A stretch of DNA of 59,719 bases, taken from assembly GCA_022563535.1 (NCBI GenBank), contig JADFNE010000024.1:1-59719 (forward strand). The letters are read 5' to 3'. Positions 8,359 to 16,217 of this stretch are shown piece after piece. Under the pieces are notes generated by a model. It made no database searches, was not told the origin of the DNA, and saw nothing but the letters and a program-made list of their open reading frames with translations. The position numbers and the translations under genes were made by a program. The stretch is from Myxococcales bacterium (lineage in GTDB: Bacteria; Myxococcota_A; UBA9160; UBA4427). Each line of letters opens with the position of its first letter. The stretch's first letter is position 1.

Positions 8359-9273
8359 TTGAGGCACGGTGGCCGGGAATTTGGGGGTATTGAATTGGCA
8401 CTGCGCCGCAAAAAATCGCGGGCGAAGAAAAAAGCCAAGCGAATGAAGGAAAGGCCGGGACCGCTCGCCAGGGTTTTGGCCAGCGGTCGCGCCATCCGAG
8501 CCGCCGCCGAGGCCCCAGCGCTGCCCGCGCCTTCAGTGGTGCCGCCTCCGGCTGGGCACGCGCCGGTGAGTCTCGGCGAAGAGACGAAGATCGCGACCTA
8601 TAACGTTCATCGCTGGTGTGGGGTCAACGGCCGCGCGGCGATCGACCCCGCTCGGGCGGGTTTCGTCATCTCCGAACTCGACGCCGACGTGATCGCCCTG
8701 CAGGAAGTCCTGCGCCCGTACGACAAAGAAGATCCCCTGCTCGCGCTGTGTAGTGCACTGGGTCTGTACTTCGTGTTTGCGGCGACGCGGGTCCACAAGC
8801 GCGGCGAGCAGGGCAATGCGATTCTTTCCCGCTTTCCGATCGAGTCCTGTTCCGTTTTCGATATCTCAAATTCGCGAATCGAAAAACGAGGGGTGCTCGC
8901 CGCTCAGTTTAGCAATTCGGAACGCAGTCTTTCGGTAATCGCTACCCATCTGTCCCTGGTCGATCGCACGCGATCGCGCCAGGTTCAATCGTTGTTGCAG
9001 CACCCCGAACTCAATTCGGGGCCCGCCGTGTTACTCGGCGACATGAATGCCTGGCGCAAATGCAAAGCCACCCGACGACTCGAAAATGAATTTGCGCGGC
9101 ATGAAAACCAGCAGTGGCCGGCTTCGTTTCCCGCCCTGCGGCCGGTTCTGGCGCTGGACCGCATCTACTCGATCAACGCCGAAATCAAGGAAGTGTATTC
9201 GCACAATACACCGTCCTCCCGGCGCGCTTCGGACCATCTACCCATCGTGGCCCGGATACGACTCTCCGGCTAG
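8359..9273 (+). CDS. Endonuclease/exonuclease/phosphatase (EEP) family protein
   Basis: A protein of up to 304 residues with a basic N-terminus (RRKKSRAKKKAKRMK) and a Pro/Ala linker, then an EEP domain from about residue 75. Catalytic elements seen: TYNVHRW (Asn), LQEVLRP (metal-binding Glu), ATHLSLVDR (His), LLGDMNAWRK (Asp and Asn) and ASDHLPIVA (final Asp-His). It could be a DNase-like hydrolase or a phosphodiesterase acting on lipids; the substrate cannot be told. Two TTG starts are possible: 8359, or 8395 with a GGGGGT just upstream, which I slightly prefer. Its TAG stop shares bases with the end of the MITE at 9272. Confidence 0.85.
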   Translation: MRHGGREFGGIELALRRKKSRAKKKAKRMKERPGPLARVLASGRAIRAAAEAPALPAPSVVPPPAGHAPVSLGEETKIATYNVHRWCGVNGRAAIDPARAGFVISELDADVIALQEVLRPYDKEDPLLALCSALGLYFVFAATRVHKRGEQGNAILSRFPIESCSVFDISNSRIEKRGVLAAQFSNSERSLSVIATHLSLVDRTRSRQVQSLLQHPELNSGPAVLLGDMNAWRKCKATRRLENEFARHENQQWPASFPALRPVLALDRIYSINAEIKEVYSHNTPSSRRASDHLPIVARIRLSG

Positions 9274-9434
9274 CAGCCTGTTGAAGAACCCTGACCGAGT
9301 CAGGTGCGGTCGTTCGCCCCGAGATCAAGGCGCGGAATCGTGGGCGTAGCCGTAGCTACGGCCGCGGTTTCGCAACGCAGAGATCGGGGTGAAGGGCCGT
9401 GCCTGGCGACCGAAGGGTTTTTCAACGGGCTGCT
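9272..9434. repeat. MITE-like element with terminal inverted repeats
   Basis: A 163-bp non-coding segment between two convergent genes. The left end AGCAGCCTGTTGAAGAACCC and the reverse complement of the right end, AGCAGCCCGTTGAAAAACCC, match at 18 of 20 positions. The interior holds further pairing arms (GCCCCGAGATC against GATCGGGGTG) and the 12-bp palindrome CCGTAGCTACGG, so the whole can fold into a long hairpin. The termini overlap the stop codons of both neighbouring genes. A related half-site lies at 57411. It has no transposase and is probably moved in trans; it may also serve as a two-way terminator. Confidence 0.75.
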
Positions 9435-10824
9435 AAATCTCGATCAGCTTCCAGCGACCTCCGCGAAAGCGACCCATCAACACCGCGGTGAGCACGGCGG
9501 TAGAGACGAGTCCGCCGATCCATGCCCAGGTCAATCCGCCGTCGAGATAGATTCCCAGAATGTAGGCGGCTGGCAGAAACATGAGCCAACTGATCAGGAA
9601 GCGCAGCACCATGGGCCAACGCGTGTCGCCGGCGCCGCGGAGTCCACCGTCGGCAATGATCGAGAGCGCGTCGAAAACTTGATAGATCGCACCGACCAAC
9701 ATCAGGGGCCGCCCTAGTTCGAGGACCCGCGGGTCGTCGGTATAGAGTCTGAGCAGTGGCTCGGCTGCAAACACCAGCAATAGACCCACGACCCCGGCCA
9801 TTGCGAGACACAACCGCACACCCGAATAAAAACTGCGCTCGGCCGCCGCCAGGTCCTTGGCGCCAATGTATCGACCAACCAAGGTCGAAACCGCGATGCC
9901 CAGGCCATAGGCCTGCATGAAAGAGATGGACAGCAGTGAAACGAACACCTGGCTCGCCGCCATGGGGGCGTCGCCCATGCGCGCGACCAGGGTGAGGAAC
10001 AGCGCATACGAAGACATCTCGAGCCACCACTGTCCCCCTACCGGGAGACCCATGCGCATCAATCGCCGGATATCGCTCTTGATTGGCGCGACCATCTGGG
10101 TGGCAAAGGACCGCGCGACGGCAGCGCGCCGAAAGAAATAGAAGAGCGCAAAAAAGTTGGTCCACTCGGCGACCGAGGTCGCGATTCCCGCACCCGCGAT
10201 ACCGAGTTCGGGCAATCCCAACTTGCCAAAAATCAATCCATAGTCGAGCACCGCGTTCAACAGGTTGGCGACGATGCTCGCATAGAGCGGGGTACGGGTA
10301 TCGCCGACGCCGCGGAAGAACGAACTCAACGCCACTGCCGCGATCAACCCTGGGCACCCCAGTGCGCGGGGCTGCATGTAGTCGATGGCGTAGGGGGCGA
10401 TCAACGGATCCGGGTCGAGGAAACCGACGAGCAGACCGGCCCCAAAATACAGGGCGGTGCTGAGCAGCAACGTCATCGGTCCCAGCACGTAGATCGCCTG
10501 CCAGGCCCAGCTTCCACATGCGCGGTTGTTCCCCGCTCCGTAGTGTTGAGACACAAAGGTCTGGACGCAGGTCGTGGTGCCGACAAAAAAGCACGTCAAC
10601 GTCCAGAGCCAGACTCCTCCGAAACCTACGCTGGCGAGCTGTGGTGAACCCAGCTGGCCCACCATGATGCTGTCCACGATTTGCATTGCGGTAATCGAGA
10701 GGTGAGTCAGAACCACAGGAAGCGCGAGTTTCACCACTTCGGCGGTACCACCGCGCAAGGGGGCGCTGGATTCAGGTCGCGGGTCGGGCGATTGCCGGGA
10801 TCGGGTTTCGGACGGGTGGCTCAT
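9433..10824 (-). CDS. MATE family multidrug/cation efflux transporter
   Basis: A 463-residue NorM-like protein with about twelve membrane segments in two similar halves. Family marks include LALPVVLTHLSITAMQIVDSIMVGQLG in the first helix pair, QTFVSQHYGAG, ALSSFFRGVGDTRTPL, and in the second half GLPVGGQWWLEMSSY and ALSIIADGGLRGAGDTRWP. Such proteins export cationic drugs or metabolites using sodium or proton gradients across the inner membrane. The N-terminal 20 residues are hydrophilic. The stop codon TAG lies within the right end of the MITE. The substrate is unknown. Confidence 0.92.
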   Translation of the reverse strand: MSHPSETRSRQSPDPRPESSAPLRGGTAEVVKLALPVVLTHLSITAMQIVDSIMVGQLGSPQLASVGFGGVWLWTLTCFFVGTTTCVQTFVSQHYGAGNNRACGSWAWQAIYVLGPMTLLLSTALYFGAGLLVGFLDPDPLIAPYAIDYMQPRALGCPGLIAAVALSSFFRGVGDTRTPLYASIVANLLNAVLDYGLIFGKLGLPELGIAGAGIATSVAEWTNFFALFYFFRRAAVARSFATQMVAPIKSDIRRLMRMGLPVGGQWWLEMSSYALFLTLVARMGDAPMAASQVFVSLLSISFMQAYGLGIAVSTLVGRYIGAKDLAAAERSFYSGVRLCLAMAGVVGLLLVFAAEPLLRLYTDDPRVLELGRPLMLVGAIYQVFDALSIIADGGLRGAGDTRWPMVLRFLISWLMFLPAAYILGIYLDGGLTWAWIGGLVSTAVLTAVLMGRFRGGRWKLIEI

Positions 10825-11168
10825 CGGGAAAGGCTCCAGGAGACGACGACGTTTTGGTCATCATTGAGGTCGGGGCGCGGTGCAAAGACGGGGCGCGGTG
10901 CAAAGACGAGGCGCGGTGCAAAGACAGGGCGCGGTGCTTCGCGACTGGCTTGTTCCTGAAACCCGGACTATCGGAATCGCGTTTCTGGAACTCGCTATCG
11001 CGTCTGTCGCGTATGACGATGACTGCGGAATGAGTCAATGCGCATCATTGGAGTCCTCCTGAACGAAGCCGACCTTTACCACGGGCTAGAGCGTCGTGCA
11101 AACTGGTTTGGGGGTTTCTGTGCAAAGATCGACTACACTCGCTCCAGTCGAGCGCTGAGGTGAAGACG
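10825..11168. other. Gene-free spacer holding a tandem repeat
   Basis: About 340 bp between the start of the MATE gene and the start of the TPR lipoprotein gene, which are divergent, so it must hold both promoters. I see no convincing ORF: the frames present are driven by the repeat. The only clear structure is the 18-bp tandem repeat listed separately. Confidence 0.6.
10871..10937. repeat. 18-bp tandem repeat, about 3.7 copies
   Basis: The unit CGGGGCGCGGTGCAAAGA occurs twice exactly, then once with one change and once partially, from 10871 to 10937. It lies in the upstream region of the MATE gene and is probably a replication-slippage product. Eighteen bases keep reading frame, which makes spurious ORFs with repeated GAKTGR-like units on both strands. 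Confidence 0.85.
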
Positions 11169-11564
11169 ATGAGCCGAGCAAATCCTGCGAGAAAGCATTT
11201 GAGTGCGGTGCTGATTCTCGCGTTTCTGGCCCTTGATTTTGCGGGATGCGCGAGCTTTCGCGCCGCGCGCTTGTACAACGAGGGGACGGACGCGCTGAAC
11301 CTGGGCGACTACGAAATCGCGATTTCGCGACTTGATCGCGCAGGCCAGCTGGCGCCCAGAGCGTCTGAGATCCAAAACCATCTCGGCCTGGCGTTTGCAT
11401 CTACTGGACAGCACGAGAAAGCCCTGTCAGCATTTGAGAAGGCTGTTGATCTCGATTGCTCGAACTCTGCTGCGGTCCACAATCTGGCCAGCGAGCGAGC
11501 TTCAGCCCAGAGCCAGTTGAAGACGGGGCTGAAGACAGACACGATATCTGAGCAAGTGCCGTGA
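11169..11564 (+). CDS. TPR-containing lipoprotein
   Basis: A 131-residue predicted lipoprotein. The signal peptide ends in a lipobox (LDFAGC, with Cys about residue 27), followed by two or three tetratricopeptide helices (LYNEGTDALNLGDYEIAISRLDRA, SEIQNHLGLAFASTGQHEKALSAFEKAVDLD). It is probably anchored in the outer membrane and acts as a small protein-interaction module. I chose the ATG at 11169 because GAGG lies 8 bases before it; a GTG three codons earlier would overlap that site. The partner is not evident; the gene precedes an unknown protein and Fur. Confidence 0.75.
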   Translation: MSRANPARKHLSAVLILAFLALDFAGCASFRAARLYNEGTDALNLGDYEIAISRLDRAGQLAPRASEIQNHLGLAFASTGQHEKALSAFEKAVDLDCSNSAAVHNLASERASAQSQLKTGLKTDTISEQVP

Positions 11565-11577
11565 GGAGTGCCGCAAG

Positions 11578-12051
11578 ATGAGCGACGAACGAAAGCGGAG
11601 TTGGGCCGAGATCGACCAGTTGCGCGACGGCTCGCGCAGAGGCGACCGCGAACGCCCTCGCAATGAGGCGAGTCAGATGCGAACCGAGCAGGCGACCCAG
11701 ACCTACCTCAAGGAAATCGACAAGCTCTTCTCATCGACCGGCCGCAGCGCCGAGGCGGATGCCCTCGTCAAACGTTTGCGCGACGCCCATGGCACCCCCG
11801 AACTCGCAGAAGTTTGCCGGACCTTTCGCGATGCAGTGGGACTGCCCCGAGAAACCGCCCTGCTTTCAATTTTCTTGGATTGCAACGAAGCCGAGCTTGT
11901 CGTTGACGCGCTTTCGACCCTGCTCATGTTGCTCGAGCAGGAAGAAATCGAACTCGGCAAGGGCGTTCTGAGTCAGCTCCGCGTCCTGTCCCAGGACTTC
12001 GACAACAGCATCGCCGAAGTCGCGGAAGATATTCTCGCAAAGCTCGCCTGA
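11578..12051 (+). CDS. Conserved-looking hypothetical protein upstream of fur
   Basis: A 157-residue soluble protein that I do not recognise. The first 40 residues are strongly charged; the rest reads as an all-helical domain (TYLKEIDKLFSS, EADALVKRLRDAHG, LLSIFLDCNEAELVVDALSTLLMLLEQ). It has no signal peptide and no metal motif. GAGGAG precedes the ATG. It lies 13 bp after the TPR lipoprotein and 49 bp before fur, so the three are probably co-transcribed, and it may work with one of them. Confidence 0.65.
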   Translation: MSDERKRSWAEIDQLRDGSRRGDRERPRNEASQMRTEQATQTYLKEIDKLFSSTGRSAEADALVKRLRDAHGTPELAEVCRTFRDAVGLPRETALLSIFLDCNEAELVVDALSTLLMLLEQEEIELGKGVLSQLRVLSQDFDNSIAEVAEDILAKLA

Positions 12052-12100
12052 GGGTCTAGCCCATGCGACCCATCGAACTCCAAGTTGGTGGCCACCCCCT

Positions 12101-12532
12101 ATGAAGTACGAAGAAGAACGCGAAAAGTTGGCGAGGTACCTCGACGGTACGGGGTTGAAGCACACAAAGCAGCGCGACGTCATCTTGATCGCATTTCTGG
12201 ACACTCACGAGCACATCAGCGCCGAGCAGCTGTATCAGGTGGTCATCAAGGAAGCGCCGAGTATCGGTTACACGACGGTGTATCGGACGTTGAAGCTGTT
12301 GGTGGACGCTGGCCTTGCCCAGGAGCATCGCTTTGACGACGGCCTCACCCGCTACGAGGTCGAACACGCTCACCACGACCATCTCGTTTGCCTGCAGTGC
12401 GGCAAGATCATCGAGTTCAAATCAGAACTCATCGAAGACACGCAGATTGCGATTGCAGATGGATACGGCTTCAAGGTTCTACGTCACCGACACGAACTCT
12501 ACGGCCATTGCTCGGACTGCCAGGACGCGTAG
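12101..12532 (+). CDS. fur: Fur family metal-responsive repressor
   Basis: A 143-residue Fur-type regulator. The N-terminal winged helix contains KHTKQRDVILIAFLDTHEHI and SIGYTTVYRTLKLLVDAGLA (recognition helix). The C-terminal half has the metal site HAHHDHLVCLQCGKIIEF and a second cysteine pair in HELYGHCSDC, so both the regulatory site and the structural zinc site are present. The motif set fits Fur (iron) better than Zur or PerR, but the metal cannot be proven by sequence. It would repress iron uptake genes, none of which are in the window. Spacing to the upstream gene suggests a shared transcript. Confidence 0.92.
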   Translation: MKYEEEREKLARYLDGTGLKHTKQRDVILIAFLDTHEHISAEQLYQVVIKEAPSIGYTTVYRTLKLLVDAGLAQEHRFDDGLTRYEVEHAHHDHLVCLQCGKIIEFKSELIEDTQIAIADGYGFKVLRHRHELYGHCSDCQDA

Positions 12533-12644
12533 CGATCGCGATCATTCGGTGCCCGCCGAATTCGCATTCAAGTAGAGCGCGCGAAAATCCGATCCAACCC
12601 CCACGGTCGACGAACTGGCACGCCCGTCCTGAGGCGGTCAGCCG

Positions 12645-13202
12645 CTAGCCGCGGTACTGGGGAAGCAGCTGCGGATCCACTTCGCTGAGCAGGGGCGCCG
12701 CAGCGTCCTTTTCGGAAAGCAGCGGTTCCTCGATTGGCCACGGAATTCCGATCGCCGGATCGTTCCACCTCACACCGAATTCTCCCGTGGGATCGTAGAC
12801 ATCGCTGCATTTGTACTCGACCTCGGCGGTCTCACTCGTCACCACGAATCCGTGAATGAAGCCCACCGGCACGAAGAGTTGGCGAAAATTTTCGGCCGAC
12901 AAGGTGACGCCAGCATATTGACCGAAGGTGGGAGAGCCCCGGCGCACATCGACCGCGACGTCGTAGATCTCGCCGGAAAGGACCCTCACGAGCTTGTCCT
13001 GAGGGCGAGCGGTTTGCGCATGCAATCCCCGGAGCGTTCCGCGAACTGAGCGCGAATGGTTGTCCTGGACAAAGGTGACCGTGATCCCTCCCTCACGGAA
13101 GCGATCGACGTGGTAGTACTCCAAAAAAAAACCCCGATCGTCACGGTGCACGGCCGGTTCGACCAGGATCACTTCGGGAAGCTGGGTCGGGGAAAATTTC
13201 AT
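12645..13202 (-). CDS. rfbC: dTDP-4-dehydrorhamnose 3,5-epimerase
   Basis: A 185-residue cupin epimerase of the RmlC family, which makes dTDP-4-dehydro-L-rhamnose for cell-surface polysaccharide. Marks include [35 protein letters not shown] (catalytic His), [34 protein letters not shown] and [23 protein letters not shown]. The ATG at 13202 overlaps the rfbA stop (ATGA), so the longer open frame to 13421 is not needed. The length is typical. rmlB and rmlD are not in the window. Confidence 0.95.
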   Translation of the reverse strand: MKFSPTQLPEVILVEPAVHRDDRGFFLEYYHVDRFREGGITVTFVQDNHSRSVRGTLRGLHAQTARPQDKLVRVLSGEIYDVAVDVRRGSPTFGQYAGVTLSAENFRQLFVPVGFIHGFVVTSETAEVEYKCSDVYDPTGEFGVRWNDPAIGIPWPIEEPLLSEKDAAAPLLSEVDPQLLPQYRG

Positions 13203-14095
13203 TTGCGCGGTCCCGCTTCGTTGGCGAGTTGCAGAAGATACGCGCCGTAGCTGTTCTTGCGGAGCTCCTCTCCGCGTTTGATCAATTCGTCTCGGCTGAG
13301 ATAACCTCGGTGAAAAGCAATTTCCTCCAGGCAGGCAATCTTGAGTCCCTGTCGCTCCTGGATCGTCTGGATGAAATTGGATGCCTGCTGCAGGGATTCG
13401 TAGGTACCGGTGTCCAGCCACGCGATACCGCGTCCCAGCACTTCGACTCGCAGATTGTTGGTCTCGAGATACCGCATATTCAGATCGGTGATTTCGAGTT
13501 CGCCACGGGGAGAGGGCTCCAGAGCCTTGGCGCGCTCGACTACCGAATTGTCGTAAAAGTAGATACCTACAACTGCATAGTTCGAGCGGGGCTTTTCCGG
13601 TTTTTCCACAATCTCGAGCGCGCGAAAGGATGCATCGAACTCGACGACGCCATAGCGCTCGGGATCAGCTACCCAGTATCCAAACACGGTCGCGCCGTCC
13701 TCGCTCTCAGCCGCGCGCACGAGTGGCTCGACCAGACCGTGGCCATAAAAGATGTTGTCCCCCAAAGCGAGCGCTACCCCGTCGCCAGCGATGAACTCCT
13801 CGCCAATCAAGAATGCCTGGGCGAGACCTCCCGGTGAGGGCTGAACCGCGTAACTGAGTTCGAGTCCGAATTGGCGGCCGTCCCCGAGCAGGCGCCTGAA
13901 CGACTCCAGATCGTGGGGCGTCGAAATGATCAGAATCTCGCGAATTCCCGACAACATCAGGGTCGAGATCGGGTAGTAGATCATGGGTTTGTCGTAGACG
14001 GGCAGCAGCTGCTTGCTCACGCCCAGGGTGATGGGATGAAGGCGCGAGCCCGAACCCCCGGCCAGCACGATGCCCTTCATTGAAACTGACGACAT
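13199..14095 (-). CDS. rfbA: Glucose-1-phosphate thymidylyltransferase
   Basis: A 298-residue RmlA enzyme, which makes dTDP-glucose from glucose 1-phosphate and dTTP, the first step to dTDP-L-rhamnose. Nucleotide-binding motif [14 protein letters not shown], then [65 protein letters not shown] and [15 protein letters not shown] are all present. The ATG at 14095 has AAGGGAA at good spacing and is preferred over an upstream TTG and an internal ATG at 14080. It is translationally coupled to rfbC. Confidence 0.96.
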   Translation of the reverse strand: MSSVSMKGIVLAGGSGSRLHPITLGVSKQLLPVYDKPMIYYPISTLMLSGIREILIISTPHDLESFRRLLGDGRQFGLELSYAVQPSPGGLAQAFLIGEEFIAGDGVALALGDNIFYGHGLVEPLVRAAESEDGATVFGYWVADPERYGVVEFDASFRALEIVEKPEKPRSNYAVVGIYFYDNSVVERAKALEPSPRGELEITDLNMRYLETNNLRVEVLGRGIAWLDTGTYESLQQASNFIQTIQERQGLKIACLEEIAFHRGYLSRDELIKRGEELRKNSYGAYLLQLANEAGPRK

Positions 14096-14256
14096 CGACA
14101 AAATTCCCTTCTAGTTCTGCGGCTCTCGCGGTCGTGCCCGAGAGCGACCCGGTGGCCGCGATGAGCGCCGCAAGTTAGCTCGAATTGCGGGATTTTGCGG
14201 TTGCCGGGGCCGCAGCGGTGGAAGCGATGGGGTTGGCCGCTGCGGACGAGCCCCGG

Positions 14257-14286
14257 GGCCCGGAGATCAGGCTCGATCTCCGGGCC
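14257..14286 (-). terminator. Strong hairpin directly after the RCC1-like gene
   Basis: GGCCCGGAGAT and ATCTCCGGGCC form a perfect 11-bp stem with an 8-base loop, starting at the base after the stop codon of the minus-strand gene at 14287. No run of T follows on the minus strand, so it may terminate weakly or protect the 3' end. Confidence 0.55.
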
Positions 14287-15327
14287 TCAAGCCTTCAGAA
14301 GGCGTCGGCCGCGAAGCGCGTGGGCGGTGGCCCCACAGAGAACGATGCAGAGTACGCTGGCACTCCAGGGGGATAGGCTCGGAACCGGTGGAGCACAGCT
14401 GCCGGTTTCTTGGCAAAACATCAATCCGTTGGGAACGGTCGATTGGCCCCACTGGTTGTCCCCCCAACATGTCACGCCGTTGTCGTCGATCGCACAAGTG
14501 TGAAAACTGTGCGCGGCAATGTCGCTCGGGTTCACGAGTCCTGAGGGGACCGCCGACGCGCCGTAGCTAGTGAGCCCCCAGCATGTCACGCCGCTGTCGT
14601 CGATCGCGCAGGTGTGATAAATCGCTGCGGCGAGGGCGCTGGGGTTTACCAATCCGCCGGGAACGGTCGATTGGCCTTCCATGCTCGCCCCCCAGCAGGT
14701 GACACCATTGTCGTCGATTGCACAGGTGTGATCGTAACCCGCGGCGAGCTGGGTGGGGTTCACGAGTCCGCCGGGAACGTTTAGCTGGCCTACGTTATTT
14801 CTTCCCCAGCAACTGACGCCATTGAAGTCGATCACGCAGGTGTGATTTTCGCCGGTGGTGATGGCGACGGGGCTCAACAGCCCACCCGGCACGGTCGATT
14901 GGCCAAAGTTGCTGCTTCCCCAGCACGTCACACCGACGTTGTCGATCGCACAGCTGTGCTTGGAGCCTGCGGCGACGTGGGTAGGGTTCACGAGCCCACC
15001 CGGCACGGATATTCGACCGTTGCCACCGCTCCCCCAGCACGTGACGCCGTTGTCGCTGATCGCGCAGTTATGCGCTTCACCCGAGACGACGACTGTGGGA
15101 TTCGCGAGGCCGGCGGGCACGTTCAATTGTTCGCTCTCGTTCCACCCCCAGCACGTGATGCCAATGTCGTCGAGCACGCATGTATGGCTGGAGCCCGCCG
15201 CGATGTCGTACGCTGAAACTTCACTGGCAACCAGCGTCAGGAACAGAACGAGCATGAGCCGGTGTGGCCACAACGAATACGACGGCACATGCTGTAGATT
15301 GATGTTAGAACGATCGCGTGGACTCAA
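14287..15327 (-). CDS. Secreted RCC1-like repeat protein with C-terminal sorting-like tail
   Basis: A 346-residue exported protein. A signal peptide (hydrophobic LMLVLFLTLVASEVSA) is followed by about eight repeats of about 38 residues, each with HTCAIDDNGVTCWG and GLVNP elements as in RCC1/BNR beta-propeller repeats. Each repeat holds two cysteines that probably form a disulfide. The end is tripartite: VPSLSPWS, a hydrophobic stretch, then basic RGRRLLKA, resembling IPTL- or PEP-CTERM sorting signals. The repeats are also similar at DNA level. Function is unknown; a surface or extracellular binding protein is likely. Confidence 0.8.
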   Translation of the reverse strand: MSPRDRSNINLQHVPSYSLWPHRLMLVLFLTLVASEVSAYDIAAGSSHTCVLDDIGITCWGWNESEQLNVPAGLANPTVVVSGEAHNCAISDNGVTCWGSGGNGRISVPGGLVNPTHVAAGSKHSCAIDNVGVTCWGSSNFGQSTVPGGLLSPVAITTGENHTCVIDFNGVSCWGRNNVGQLNVPGGLVNPTQLAAGYDHTCAIDDNGVTCWGASMEGQSTVPGGLVNPSALAAAIYHTCAIDDSGVTCWGLTSYGASAVPSGLVNPSDIAAHSFHTCAIDDNGVTCWGDNQWGQSTVPNGLMFCQETGSCAPPVPSLSPWSASVLCIVLCGATAHALRGRRLLKA

Positions 15328-15686
15328 GACAGCCTCCTCTGCTCAGCTACTTACCAACCCAACTACTCAGCCTCTCGAGCATCGATCTTTGCTGCGCGGA
15401 TAGGCAAGATAGCCGCAATTTTCCTGCAGCGCAGGTGTAATTGAGGGGCTCCATCCGCAGTGGTCGTGGGAGCCGGGCCACTGCGAAGGCGAAATTTTGT
15501 GAATTATTGCGAAGTTGCCCACTGCCGTTGCCGGTTGGCCGTCGCGTCGATGAACACAACGGTCCCCCAAAAAAAACGCATCGGATTATTTGCGGGTCGA
15601 ACGGGCTCTACCACGCTGGGGTCATCGGGTTGGGTTGGCGACTGCGAATCAATCGATCTCGGAAAACCCGAGCCGGGCGGACGCCC
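15328..15686. other. Gene-free spacer upstream of the RCC1-like gene
   Basis: About 360 bp with no frame that looks coding on either strand. It must hold the promoter of the minus-strand RCC1-like gene. I compared the minus strand by eye with GEMM-type c-di-GMP riboswitches and saw no match. Nothing else recognised. Confidence 0.5.
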
Positions 15687-15917
15687 TCAGTTGCTGAACT
15701 CGGAGATCTTGCAGTCGCGAAAGGTGCCCCGTAGCCTCACCCGCCCTCGGGCGAGCATGGTGATGACGGTGTCGATCACGACCTGGTCGTCTTTGGAGAT
15801 GGCGCTTATTTCGTAGACGAGTTCGAGCAGGGTGATGGATTCGGGGAGATAGGAGAGCAGCTCCAAGTTGATGGCTCGGCGGTTTTGCGGAACGTGCACT
15901 GCGTACGCTGCTCCCAT
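15687..15917 (-). CDS. Small hypothetical protein
   Basis: A 76-residue protein of unknown function. The segment NLELLSYLPESITLLELVYE followed by ISAISKDDQVVIDTVITMLARGRVRLRG looks like a real folded, helical domain with a winged-helix flavour rather than a chance frame. The ATG at 15917 has AAGGGA nine bases upstream; a TTG at 15953 would add 12 residues. It is downstream of comM on the same strand after a 300-bp spacer. I would treat the call as provisional. Confidence 0.45.
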   Translation of the reverse strand: MGAAYAVHVPQNRRAINLELLSYLPESITLLELVYEISAISKDDQVVIDTVITMLARGRVRLRGTFRDCKISEFSN

Positions 15918-16217
15918 GACGACGATTCCCTTGCACTGATGCACTGATTCCAATGCATTTTCGGTGCCAAAAATGAGCGCTGCCGTGCCGATTTGCGCGG
16001 CGTTTGAATTCAGGTACTTGGCGGCGGGCAGGTCTGAATTTCCGGGCAGGGCGGAGCCAAAGTGTCAATTTTGGAACACGCGAGTGACGTTTTTGAGTCG
16101 GGACGCCATCGGAGTTTGCATGCAGAGGGCCGGATGAGTCGCTCGTCAGTGCTTCTCGCAACCCAATCTCTGCAAAAGTTCGCAACTGCACGCGACGCTT
16201 GGGGGGGGGCGTCGCTG

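Noticed and set aside
10772-11038. An 88-codon minus-strand frame with repeated SLHRAP units
   Set aside because: It is produced by the 18-bp tandem repeat and lies across the MATE gene start.
14337-15230. Regularly spaced DNA repeats suggesting a CRISPR array
   Set aside because: The repeats of about 114 bp are codon-level repeats of the RCC1-like protein, with no short conserved palindromic repeat or unique spacers.
15340-15460. Possible c-di-GMP riboswitch in the leader of the RCC1-like gene
   Set aside because: No match to the conserved GEMM-I core or receptor positions could be found by eye on the minus strand.
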